Assembly (NCBI GenBank): GCA_963786195.1
Contig: CAWAYH010000006.1
Coordinates: forward strand, 806,001 to 870,000
DNA length: 64,000 nucleotides
Direction: 5' to 3'
Source of the DNA: CAWAYH01 sp963786195
GTDB lineage: Bacteria; Acidobacteriota; Vicinamibacteria; Vicinamibacterales; 2-12-FULL-66-21
This document shows, piece after piece, positions 47,145 to 55,403 of the stretch. Position 1 is the stretch's first letter. Every line of letters starts with the position of its first letter. Under the pieces are notes generated by a model. The model did no database searches, was not told where the DNA came from, and saw only the letters and a list, made by a program, of their open reading frames with translations. The position numbers and the translations under genes were made by a program.

Positions 47145-47836
47145 ATGACGCCCGCCGCGCGCATCGGCATCCTTGGCGGCACGCTCGATCCCGTCCACGT
47201 GGGCCACGTCGAGACCGCGCTCGCCGCTCGCCAGCACGCTCGATCTCGACCGCGTGATCGTCATGCCGTCCCGCATGCCGCCCCACCGCGCACCAGCCGG
47301 CCGCGTCCCGCTATCACCGGTTCGCCATGACAGCACTCGCGGTCACGGGTCTCGATGGCCTGGAAGTGAGCGACCTCGAACTCGACAGGCCGGGGCCGTC
47401 CTATACCGCGGATACGCTGGATCGGCTTCACGCAACCGGGCTCACCGCGTCGCAGATTTTCTTCATTACGGGCGCCGACGCGTTCGCAGAAATTGCAACG
47501 TGGAGCCGGTATCCCGAGGTGCTGGACATGGCGCACTTCGTCGTGGTGTCGCGACCCGGATATCCGGCCGATCGGCTCCTGACCGAGTTGCCCGCGCTGG
47601 CGTCCCGCATGACGACGCGCGGAACAGGCGACGCCCAAGGGGCGTCGAAAACCATGGTGTTTCTCGTCGACGCGCAGACGCCCGACGTGTCGTCGACGGA
47701 CATCCGTCGCCGGCTCGCGAGCGGTGAGTCGATTCGAGGGCTCGTGCCGGCCGCGGTCGAGACCTATATTCACCAGCACGCGTTGTACGCGAGCCACGCC
47801 CAGCCACATCCTCAGGGCGGCAGATCACTTGCATGA
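47145..47836 (+). CDS. nadD: Nicotinate-nucleotide adenylyltransferase (frameshifted)
   Basis: The enzyme adenylates nicotinate mononucleotide in NAD synthesis. MTPAARIGILGGTLDPVHVG holds the nucleotide-binding GG(T/S)FDPxHxGH-type motif, with Leu in place of Phe. Frame changes near 47235 and 47290 separate STLDLDRVIVMPSRMPPHR and RYHRFAMTALAV. The rest is continuous: ELDRPGPSYTADTLDRLHAT, FFITGADAFAEIATWSRYPE, FVVVSRPGYP and the ISSTxIR-type block VSSTDIRRRLASGESIRGLV. Its TGA overlaps the ATG of rsfS (ATGA at 47833-47836). Confidence 0.9.
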
Positions 47837-48251
47837 CCAAAACCGAACGAACGAGAACCGGAACGAGCAGATCGGAAGCGTCTGACCGCCGAAGTCACGC
47901 GCGCGGTGCGCGCCGCGCTCGACAAGAAGGCGATGGACGTCGTCGTGCTCGACCTGCGGCACACGCCGGCGTTCACCGACTTCTTCATCCTGTGCTCCGG
48001 CTCAGAACCCGCGGCAGGTCAAGGCGATCGCCGACGCGATCGACGAGGCGATGCGCGCGGTGAAGATCCGGCCGGCGCACGTCGAGGGCTACGACCGCGC
48101 CGAGTGGGTGCTGATGGACTTCTTCATCGTTCATCGTGCACGTGTTCACGCCGCAGACGCGCGCAGTTCTACTCGCTCGAGCGTCTGTGGGGCGACGCCG
48201 AGCGGATCGAGATCACGGATCGAACCAGCGGCCGGAGGCGCCCGGGCGTAG
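47833..48251 (+). CDS. rsfS: Ribosomal silencing factor RsfS (frameshifted)
   Basis: RsfS binds L14 and blocks subunit joining under starvation. It starts at the ATG overlapping nadD. Pieces in successive frames are TAEVTRAVRAALDKKAMDVV, LRHTPAFTDFFILCSGS, RQVKAIADAIDEAMRAVKIR, VEGYDRAEWVLMDFF, IVHVFTPQTR and QFYSLERLWGDAERIEITD, which together make a complete family member. One of the breaks (48123-48136) is an exact tandem duplication of TTCATCG. The frame closes at the TAG at 48249-48251. Confidence 0.88.
48123..48136. repeat. Exact 7-bp tandem duplication in rsfS
   Basis: TTCATCG occurs twice in direct succession within the codons for FFIVHV. Removing one copy restores the reading frame of the conserved protein. 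The length equals the commonest unit length of the repeat arrays in this window. Confidence 0.8.
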
Positions 48252-48276
48252 ACGCCTCCCGCACGGGGAGGCGATC

Positions 48277-49030
48277 ATCCGACGCATTGCGGCGCTCGCG
48301 CGGACGGCTGCCGATGGTCTTCTGGCCGTCGTCCTGGCGCCGTCGTGCGCCGCATGCGATCACTGCTCTACCAGAACCCACCCGCGGGCCGGTGTGCCCG
48401 GCCTGCTGGAACGGCATCGTCCGGTTCACGCCACCGCTCTGCAACCAGTGCGGCGATCCGCTGCCCTCCTGGCGCGTCATCAGCCTCGCGGCTGCGCTCT
48501 GTCCCCGCTGCCGGCGGCGGCCCGCGCTCGTCTCGACTGTCCGCGCCATCGGCGCGTACGACGGCTCGCTGCGGGCGATCGTTCACGCATTGAAGTACGA
48601 CGGGCGTCGCTCGCTCGCGCCGGCCGCTCGCGACGCTGATGCGGTCGACCGGCGACGACCGTGCTGACCGGCGCCGACATCGCGGTGCCTGTGCCGCTGC
48701 ATCGCAGCCGGTTGCGCGCGCGCGGGTTCAATCAGGCGGCCGAGCTCGCGATGCACGTCGGCCTGCCGTCCGTTCAGGCGCTCGCAGCGAACGCGGGCGA
48801 CGCCGTCGCAGACGGATCTGCCGGCGGCACGCCGCCACGCGAACGTGCGGGGCGCATTCGCGCTTGCGCGCGGTATCGACGTCGCCGACCGGATCGTCGT
48901 GCTGGTCGACGATGTGAGCACGACGGGGGCGACGCTGGACGCGTGCGCCCGCGTGCTGCTCGACGGCGGGCGCGACGCGAGGTGCGCGCGCTTACGGCAG
49001 CGCGAGTCGTGTCGCGACGGCCTGCGATGA
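48277..49030 (+). CDS. comF: ComF-family phosphoribosyltransferase (frameshifted)
   Basis: Family of zinc-finger phosphoribosyltransferase-like proteins linked to DNA uptake. I see no canonical start in the conserved frame; GGGGAGG at 48265 suggests a start near 48277. Pieces are AADGLLAVVLAPSCAAC, PPLCNQCGDPLPSW and LCPRCRRRPALVSTVRA (zinc-ribbon Cys pairs). Next come IGAYDGSLRAIVHALKYDGR, TGADIAVPVPLHRSRLRARG with FNQAAELA, and the PRPP-binding loop RIVVLVDDVSTTGATLDACA. The frame changes about five times. The end overlaps the convergent tmk gene. Confidence 0.82.
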
Positions 49031-49593
49031 CGTCCGCCGCGACGAGCGTCGCGTTCGCCGCTCGCCGTCGAGCCGGAGCCAGCCGTGGACCGTCTGCCTG
49101 CCGCCGGTAGCTCGCGCGCACGCGCGACAGCAGCGCCAGGTCGCGCTCGTAGCGATCGCGTCCCGCAGCCTTGCGCGACGCGGCGGTCTCGGGCGCGATG
49201 TCGAGCAGGATCGTCAGGCGCCGGCAGGCGGCAGGAACCGCTGGATCTCTGTCAGCCAGCCGGGATCGAGTCCCTGCGCTTCGCCATAGGCGATGCTCGA
49301 CGCCAGGTAGCGATCGCAGAGGATGACCTGCCCCTCGCGCGATCCACCGCTCGATCTCAGCGCTTCTTCTCGTAGCGATTGGCGACGTAGAGCAGCTGCA
49401 TGACGTCGGGCGCGTAGTCGCGCTCGCCGTGCAGGGCCCGGAAGATCTCGGTGCCGATCGGCGTCTCGTAGTCCGGGAACGAGAGCAGCCGGCACGGGCG
49501 GCCCCGCGTCGTCAGATGATCGCGCAGCGACTCGGCCTGCGTCTGTTTGCCGCTCTGATCGAGCCCCTCGAAGGCGATGAGGCAGCCCGGCAT
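48992..49593 (-). CDS. tmk: Thymidylate kinase (frameshifted)
   Basis: The enzyme phosphorylates dTMP. The start at 49593 gives MPGCLIAFEGLDQSGKQTQA with P-loop GLDQSGKQT. CRLLSFPDYETPIGTEIFRA, VMQLLYVANRYEKKR and, in another frame, GQVILCDRYLASSIAYGEAQ (the DRY motif) follow. Further pieces are LTILLDIAPETAASR, DRYERDLALLSRVRASYRRQ and AADVIA, ending VATRLALP at the TAA at 48992-48994. About 200 residues after allowing for indels, as expected. It lies downstream of lysA on the same strand and converges on comF. Confidence 0.85.
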
Positions 49594-49725
49594 CAACGTA
49601 AGCTGGCTTCCAGACGCTGGCGCATGAACCTGACCCTCGCGGCAAGGCGCGAGCGAGCATGGCGAGCGAGCCACGCGAACGGCGCGCGCCGGCACAGCGG
49701 CGCGCGAGAGAGCGTGTAAGGGAGT

Positions 49726-49746
49726 CCGAGGGGCGAAGCCCCTCGG
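49726..49746. terminator. Strong hairpin between lysA and tmk
   Basis: CCGAGGGGCGAAGCCCCTCGG forms a perfect 9-bp stem with a GAA loop, 29 bases beyond the lysA stop. No U-tract follows on either strand. It could attenuate lysA-tmk readthrough; function is inferred from position. Confidence 0.5.
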
Positions 49747-49774
49747 ATAAGTCTCAGTGTTCCGACGTCGAGCA

Positions 49775-51025
49775 TCAGTTCTCCAGCGCGAGCATGTCGT
49801 CGACCGTCTGCCGACGACGGGCGAGCGTGTAGCCGGCGTGCTCCGACCAGCACTTCGGCAGGCAGCGCGCGGCGGTTGTAGTTCGAGGCCATCACCGAGC
49901 CGTAGGCGCCGGTATCGAGCACGGCGAACAGGTCGCCGACCTCCGGCCGCGCGAACCGTCGATCCTTGCCCAGCGTGTCGCTGCTCTCGCAGAGCGGGCC
50001 CACGACGTCGCAGGCGACCTCGGGACGCGTCGCGCAGCGTCACCGGCTCGATGCGATGGAAGGCGTTGTAGAGCATCGGCCGGATCAGCTCGGTCATCCC
50101 GGCGTCGAGGATCGACGAACAGCTTGCCGCCCGGCTGGTCCTTGACGTCCACGACGCGCGTCAGCAGCACGCCGGCCGGCGCCACGATGTGCCGGCCGGG
50201 CTCGAGGATGATCGACAGACCCGATTCGCGGACGACGGGGCAGGAGTCGCCGCGGCGTAGTCCTGCGCGCTCGGGACGGCGCGTGCCGTCGTAGGAGATG
50301 CCCAGGCCGCCGCCGAGATCGAGGTGCTCGATGGGGATGCCGTCGTCCCGCAGCTCGCGCGCGAGCCCGACGAGCGCGGCGCCGCGCGGCGCAGCGGCTC
50401 GAGGTCCATGATCTGCGACCCGACGTGGGTGTGCAGGCCCGACGATCTCGATGCCCCGGCCGTCGCGCATGCGACGGCACAACGTCGCGCGCCTCGTCGA
50501 TCGCGATGCCGAACTTGTTCGTCTTCAGCCCGGTCGAGATGTGCGGATGGCTGCGCGCGTCGATGTCCGGGTTGATGCGGATCGCGACGCGCGCGCGCGT
50601 CTGACGCTGCCTGGCGATCGCGTCGATCCGCTCGAGCTCGCCTTCGGACTCGACGTTGATGGTCTTGACGCCGAGGTCGATCGCCTGCGCGAGCTCGTCC
50701 TGCGTCTTGCCGACGCCGGTGAAGACGATCTGCGGCGGAATGAACCCGGCGCGGAGCGCGACGTCGATCTCGCCGCCGGAGTTGGCGTCCGCGCCGCTGC
50801 CGAGGCTGCGCAGCAGCCGCGCGATCGCCAGCGTCGAGTTCGCCTTGAGCGCATAGTGCATCGCGTGCGGATGACCCGGCGAACGCCTCGTCGACGGCGC
50901 GATACCGCGCGGCGATCGTCGCGGCGCTGTAGACGTAGAGCGGAGTGCCCTTCCGCGCGGGCGATTGCGGAGAGCGACACGCCGTCGCACAAGAGAGAGC
51001 CGTCCTGACGGTGGAAGCCGGTCAT
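49775..51025 (-). CDS. lysA: Diaminopimelate decarboxylase (frameshifted)
   Basis: PLP enzyme for the last step of lysine synthesis. The ATG at 51023-51025 begins MTGFHRQDGSLLCDGVSLSA. Conserved pieces in successive frames are HAMHYALKANSTLAIARLLR (the PLP lysine in YALKAN), GADANSGGEIDVALRAG, IVFTGVGKTQDELAQAIDLG, VAIRINPDIDARSHPHISTG, KTNKFGI, IEHLDLGGGLGISYDG, IILEPGRHIVAPAGVLLTRV, VVGPLCESSDTLGKDR (active-site Cys) and AYGSVMASNYNRRALPAEVL. It ends DMLALEN at 49775. At least five frame changes occur, but no conserved block is lost. Confidence 0.9.
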
Positions 51026-51048
51026 GCTTGTTGAAGAATCTGTACCGT

Positions 51049-51330
51049 GCCAGCATGCCAGAGTGCCAAAGGTGCCAGAGTGCCAAGGGTGCCAGCGTGC
51101 TGGTGCCAGCGTGCTGGTGCTAGGGTGCCAAGGTGCCAGAGTGCCAGAGTGCCAGAGTGCCCGAGTGCCAGAGTGCCAAAGGTGCGGGTGCCAGCACGAG
51201 CAGGTTGGCACTCAGCGACGCGCACTGTGGCACCGCACATTGGCACGAGCACTTTGGCACCCTAGCACCAGCACCTTGGCACCTGACTGGCACCTGGCTT
51301 GGCACGCTGGCACCTTGGCACTCTTGTCTG
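51049..51330. repeat. Large GTGCCAGAG array with inverted arms upstream of lysA
   Basis: From 51049 to about 51205 the + strand is packed with TGCCAGAG, GTGCCAAAG, GTGCCAAGG and GTGCTGG units of 8-9 bp. From about 51206 to 51330 the same units run in inverted orientation (TTGGCAC, CTTTGGCAC, CTTGGCACC). The two arms could pair over more than 100 bases. The array fills most of the 350-bp gap between divergent lysA and the sigma-factor gene and must include the lysA promoter region. Confidence 0.92.
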
Positions 51331-51377
51331 ATATCATTTCCAGTCGTTCCCGCCTGTGGTGTCGACCCTGATGACGC

Positions 51378-52031
51378 ATGTCCGTTGACTCCGCGGCCGC
51401 ACAGCCGGCCACGCCCGACAGCCTCATCGAGCAGTGTCTCACTGGCGACCAGGTGGCGTGGGAAGCCATCGTCCGGCAGAACTGGCGCAAGGTCTTCAAC
51501 GTCGCGTACAAGTTCGTCGGCAAGCACGACGAGGCCGAAGATCTCACGCAGGACATCTTCCTGAAGATCTTCAAGGCGCTGAAGACGTTCGATCGGCGCG
51601 CGAATTTTCAGACCTGGATCATCAGCATCAGCCGCAACCTGTGCATCGACCACTATCGGAGCGTGCGCAAGGAGCGGCAGATGATCGCCCGCGACGTCGA
51701 CACCGGCGACCTGCAGCCGGTGTCGCCGGATCGCGGGCCGTATCAGGCGGCCGAGCACCAGGACCTGCGCGCCCTGCTGCGGCAGGCGCTCCAGACGCTG
51801 CCGGTCACGCTGCGGACGGCCGTGATGCTGCGCGACCTGCAGGAGCTGTCGTACCAGGAGATCGCCGACCAGCTCGGGCTGCCCGAGGGGACCGTCAAGT
51901 CACGCATCAATCGCGGCCGCATCGAGCTGGCGCATCAGCTCAAACGGCTGCAGGACAAACAGCCGGCCCGTCGTCGACGCCGCGGCGGCCCCGGGCGCGA
52001 TCGGAGCCGGCGCCCCGGAGTATCTGAATGA
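51378..52031 (+). CDS. ECF-type RNA polymerase sigma factor
   Basis: Second alternative sigma factor of the window, 217 residues, intact. Region 2 is DQVAWEAIVRQNWRKVFNVA, DEAEDLTQDIFLKIFKALKT and FQTWIISISRNLCIDHYRSV. Region 4 is LQTLPVTLRTAVMLRDLQEL and YQEIADQLGLPEGTVKSRIN. The C-terminus is an Arg/Gly-rich tail (RRRRGGPGRDRSRRPG) beyond the normal end. Its TGA overlaps the ATG of the STAS gene, so it is coupled to a partner-switching-type protein rather than to a membrane anti-sigma factor. Confidence 0.92.
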   Translation: MSVDSAAAQPATPDSLIEQCLTGDQVAWEAIVRQNWRKVFNVAYKFVGKHDEAEDLTQDIFLKIFKALKTFDRRANFQTWIISISRNLCIDHYRSVRKERQMIARDVDTGDLQPVSPDRGPYQAAEHQDLRALLRQALQTLPVTLRTAVMLRDLQELSYQEIADQLGLPEGTVKSRINRGRIELAHQLKRLQDKQPARRRRRGGPGRDRSRRPGVSE

Positions 52032-52371
52032 ACATCACTACCGATCATGCCAACGGCGTCGCGGTCGTCCGCGTCGGCGAATCCCGCCTGATGTACCCGC
52101 TCCTGTCGGAGTTCTCGGCGGCGGTGACCACGCTGCATCGCCGCCGGCGAACGCAAGGTCGTCGTCAACCTCTCGTCGGTCGGTTACGTCGACAGCGCGA
52201 CGATCGGCTGCCTCATGGATCTCTACCGGCAGGCCAGCGCCGCCGGCGGCGCCCTGAAGCTGGCCGGCGTCCAGAAGCGCGTCGAGACGATGCTCACGAT
52301 GACCGGCGCGCAGAACTTCATCGAAGTACACCCCGACGAACCCAGCGCCGTCAAAAGCTTCGGAGCCTGAC
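52028..52371 (+). CDS. STAS-domain anti-sigma factor antagonist (one frameshift)
   Basis: Small STAS protein of the SpoIIAA/RsbV type; these bind anti-sigma kinases and are controlled by serine phosphorylation. MNITTDHANGVAVVRVGESR and LMYPLLSEFSAAVTTL make up the first half. After a frame change near 52145 come KVVVNLSSVGYVDSATIGCL, with Ser in the conserved VDSATIG phosphorylation site, then GGALKLAGVQKRVETMLTMT. It starts inside the sigma-factor stop (ATGA at 52028). No RsbW-type kinase is visible nearby, so the kinase must be encoded elsewhere. Confidence 0.85.
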
Positions 52372-52373
52372 GC

Positions 52374-52643
52374 ATGCGCACGATCAACATGACGACCGGC
52401 GCGCGAGTGACGCTCGACGGCGACCTGCTGACGGTCCTCGAGACCCTCTACCGCGAGATGACCGCGAAGCTCGAGCTCGATCGCACCTTCGAAGACACCG
52501 TCCGCGAGATCCAGAACGTCATCGACCAGATGACCGACGAGGAACGCCGGCAATACCTCTCCGAGAGCCTCTTCCTCAATTTCGTGTCCTACGAAAACGA
52601 GCGTCTCGGCGCGTACATGAAGAAGTTGAGCAAGAAAGGCTAA
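52374..52643 (+). CDS. Small conserved-looking protein of unknown function
   Basis: The 89-residue protein starts two bases after the STAS stop and begins MRTINMTTGARVTLDGDLLT. It is mostly helical and acidic (LELDRTFEDTVREIQNVIDQ, MTDEERRQYLSESLFLNFVS), ending in a basic tail KKLSKKG. There is no signal peptide or membrane segment. The sigma-STAS-small-protein order with minimal spacing implies joint function, perhaps as an adaptor in the same regulatory switch. I do not recognise the family. Confidence 0.7.
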   Translation: MRTINMTTGARVTLDGDLLTVLETLYREMTAKLELDRTFEDTVREIQNVIDQMTDEERRQYLSESLFLNFVSYENERLGAYMKKLSKKG

Positions 52644-52645
52644 TC

Positions 52646-52732
52646 CGCAATCGCGGATCTGCAGCGATCGCAGTCAGCGATCCGCGATCGCGGATTGGCG
52701 ATCGCAATCCGCACTCAGCAATCGCGCAATCA
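52646..52732. repeat. Degenerate heptad array, unit ATCGCGG/ATCCGCG
   Basis: ATCCGCA, ATCGCGG, ATCCGCG, ATCGCGG, ATTGGCG, ATCGCAA and related units fill the whole gap between the small protein and the radical SAM gene. Units occur in both orientations, so local hairpins are possible. The radical SAM start lies within 8 bases of its edge. Confidence 0.8.
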
Positions 52733-52737
52733 GTACC

Positions 52738-54122
52738 GTGTCACTGAACTATCTCGCGACGCGTTTCACCTGCTCCTGGCCGTGGAGCACGATGGTGCTG
52801 CTCTGCGACGGGCGGCTGGTCTGCGGGTGCGCGGATCCGTACGGCAAGCGCGTGCTCGGCGACGTCAGGACCGAGAGCCTGTCCGCGGTCTGGACCGGCG
52901 AACGCACCGCGTCGCTGCGCCGCGATTTGAACACCGGCGGCTCGAAGTTCTGCGGCGACTGCCCGCTCAAGCTGCCGCTTGCCAAGGACGAGCACGCCGC
53001 CGCAGCGGGCGCTCGATGTGCCCGCCGCTGCCGTCGCGGCTCTACATCGAGTGCACCGCCGCCTGCAACATCTCCTGCGCCCAGGCCTGCTGCGCGCCGG
53101 AGACCGGCATCACGAGGACGCGACAGGCGGGCATGCTCGACTTCGAGCTCTTCCGTCGCGTCGTGGACGAAGCCGGGCCCTCGCTCGGCCGCATCGACTT
53201 CTTCAACTACGGCGAGACGTTCCTGCACAAGCGCGCGCTCGAGATGTGCGAGTACATCAAGACGCGCTTTCCGCACATCTACCTCTACACGAGCACCAAC
53301 GGCCTGGCGTTCCGTGGCGAGCACGACGAGGACGTCCGCCGGCTCGTTCGCTCCGGCATCGACGAGGTCACCTTCTCCATCGACGGCGCGACGGCCGAGA
53401 GCTACGCGATCTACCGCCAGCGCGGCGACTTCAACAAGGCGATCCGCAACCTTCGCGGCCGCCGCCGACGAGAAGCGCCGCAGCGGACGCGACGTGCCGT
53501 TCATCAACTGGCGCTACATTCTCTTCACGCACAACGACAGCGAGCGGAGATGCACGCTGGCGCGGACGATGGCGGACGAGATCGGCGTCGATCGGCTGTG
53601 CTGGGAGATCACCGATCATCCCGAGGACATGTTCTCGCGCCGCTTCCTCCCGGGCACGCGGCGAACTGGCCGCGATCAAGCACGAGATCTGGGACGACAA
53701 CAACCTCGGCAACGCGATCCCCGGCGCGACGCCGCGCGCCCGGATCGACGTCCGCGGCTCGATCCCGGGCCTGCCCCCGTTCGCCGATCGGCGCGCGCCG
53801 GCCGGCCGGTCCGGCTGTCCGCGACGATTCAGAATCTGTCGACCCGCCCCTTCCCCGCCCAGGCGAGCTACGGCCGGCGCCTGGTGCGCCTCGGCGCGCA
53901 GCTCTGCGACCGCGACCGCACCGTCGTCAACCGCGACTACGAGCGCGCGTGGCTGCCCGCGACGCCTCCAGCCCGGCGCGACGGTCGGACGTGCCGATCA
54001 CGATCACGGCGCCGGACAAACCAGGACGCTACGGGTTGAAGTTCGATCTGGTCAGTGAGGGGATCGACTGGTTCGAATCGTGCGGGTCGCCGACGACGTT
54101 CCGATCGCTGCTGGTGATCTGA
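52738..54122 (+). CDS. Radical SAM protein with an N-terminal SPASM-like cluster (frameshifted)
   Basis: The GTG at 52738 begins MSLNYLATRFTCSWPWSTMV. The first 85 residues carry Cys in TCSWPW, LLCDGRLVCGC and FCGDCPLK, the spacing of a SPASM auxiliary iron-sulphur site, which normally lies C-terminal. The radical SAM core follows (RLYIECTAACNISCAQACC), with a C-x3-C-x3-C spacing rather than the usual C-x3-C-x2-C. FFNYGETFLHKRALEMCEYI and YLYTSTNGLAFRGE, DEVTFSIDGATAESYAIYRQ then follow. After frame changes the protein continues with NWRYILFTHNDSE, DEIGVDRLCWEITDHPEDMF and a beta-rich C-terminal domain (AQASYGRRLVRLGAQLCDRD) ending RSLLVI. Substrate is unknown. Confidence 0.82.
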
Positions 54123-54204
54123 AAGGCGTCAGTCCGACCCCGCTCCGGGCTCTCGGCTGGCTTCCAGCCTGGTTCGGGAGGAGGGTGAACCCGGCTGTAG
54201 CAAC

Positions 54205-54250
54205 GCCTGGAGCTGGAGCCCAGAGCTGGAGCCTAGAGCCCAGAGCCTCA
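54205..54250. repeat. Short degenerate array, unit CAGAGCC/TGGAGCC
   Basis: CTGGAGC, TGGAGCC, CAGAGC, TGGAGCC, TAGAGCC, CAGAGCC: 6-7-bp units between the radical SAM stop and lpxC, touching the lpxC stop codon at 54248. Confidence 0.7.
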
Positions 54251-55170
54251 GTTCGCGAGCTGCGCCGCGCCGGACTTGGCCGGCACCGCTCGCGGAAGCA
54301 CGCCGACCGCCGTGTCGGGGTCGGCCTCGACGAGCCGCCACGCATCGGGCTCTTCGAGGATCCGCGCCGCAAACGCCGTGTGCAGCGCGTGGCCGCCGCG
54401 GTGCGCGACGAGGTGGCCGATCACCGGGTGCCCGACCAGCGACAGATCGCCGATGACGTCGAGGATCTTGTGCCGCACGAATTCGTCCTCGAACCGGAGG
54501 GCGTTGTTCAGCACGCCCGTTTCGCCGAGCACGATGGCGTTGTCGAGCGAGCCGCCGAGCGCGAGGCCGCGCTGCCGCAGCATCTCGACTTCTTTCAGGA
54601 AGCCGAACGTCCGCGCCGGCGCGATCTCTTCGACGAACGTCTCGTCGGTAATCCGCATCGTCCGCGACTGGTGGCGCAGGAGCGGGTGATCGAAGCTGAT
54701 GCTGTAGGTGACCTTGAACTGCTCGGACGGATACAGCGCGATCCGCTTGTCCCCCTGCGTCAGCGAGATCGGCCGCAGCACCTTCAGGTACCGGCGCTGG
54801 CCGGCAGCCGCTTGACGCCCGCTTCGTTCAGGATCAGGTAGACGAACGGCGCCGCGCTGCCGTCCATGATCGGCACTTCGGAATGGTTGAGCTCGACGAT
54901 GACGTTGTCGATGCCGAGGGCGGTCAGGGCGGCCAGCAGGTGCTCGACCGTTTCGACCGACACGGCCTCGCGCACCAGGCCCGTCTGATACTGGATGCCG
55001 CCGAGGTGGGTCACCGTCGCCGGGATTTCGAGACCGTCGAGATCCGAGCGCTGGAAACGAATTCCGTAGTCGGCCGGCGCCGGCTTGAGGGTCAGGGTGA
55101 CCTTGTGGCCCGAGTGAAGACCAATGCCGGTGCAGGAAACTGGGCGTCGGAGAGTTCGCTGCGCGCTCAT
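54248..55170 (-). CDS. lpxC: UDP-3-O-acyl-N-acetylglucosamine deacetylase (LpxC, one frameshift)
   Basis: Zinc enzyme for the committed step of lipid A synthesis, which shows that the organism has an outer membrane with LPS. The start MSAQRTLRRPVSCTGIGLHS is followed by AVSVETVEHLLAALTALGID (zinc ligand His77) and NHSEVPIMDGSAAPFVYLIL. After a frame change near 54795 come LRPISLTQGDKRIALYPSEQ, ARTFGFLKEVEMLRQRGLAL, GGSLDNAIVLGETGVLN, RFEDEFVRHKILDVIGDLSL and GHPVIGHLVAHRGGHALHTA (His near the C-terminus). The C-terminal tail KSGAAQLAN meets the repeat array. About 305 residues, normal. Confidence 0.94.
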
Positions 55171-55351
55171 GACCTCTCGAATCGTAGGGGAAGCCGAGAG
55201 CAGGCTCGCAAAGTGCCTGCCACCCAGGCTTGCCCAGCGATATAGCCTCTAAGATATTGACCGGTAATGACTTCATCCCTGGATAGGGGTTGGGTCGCGG
55301 CGTGGGAATCTGTGATTTGTGGTCGGTCAGCCACAGGCCGGGGTGTCAGAA

Positions 55352-55371
55352 GTGTGGTTAGAATACCACAC
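55352..55371. promoter_or_regulatory. Perfect inverted repeat between lpxC and uvrA
   Basis: GTGTGGTTAGAATACCACAC has 7-bp arms and a TAGAAT centre, in the gap between lpxC (starts 55170) and the uvrA end (55404). It could be an operator upstream of lpxC or a terminator of uvrA; no U-tract follows. Confidence 0.4.
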
Positions 55372-55403
55372 CCGAACGATCCTGTATTACCGCCCATATC
55401 ACC

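Noticed and set aside
46013..49030. Programmed frameshifting in obgE, nadD, rsfS and comF
   Set aside because: Several shifts per gene in both directions and no slippery heptamers with downstream structure; sequencing indels explain them better.
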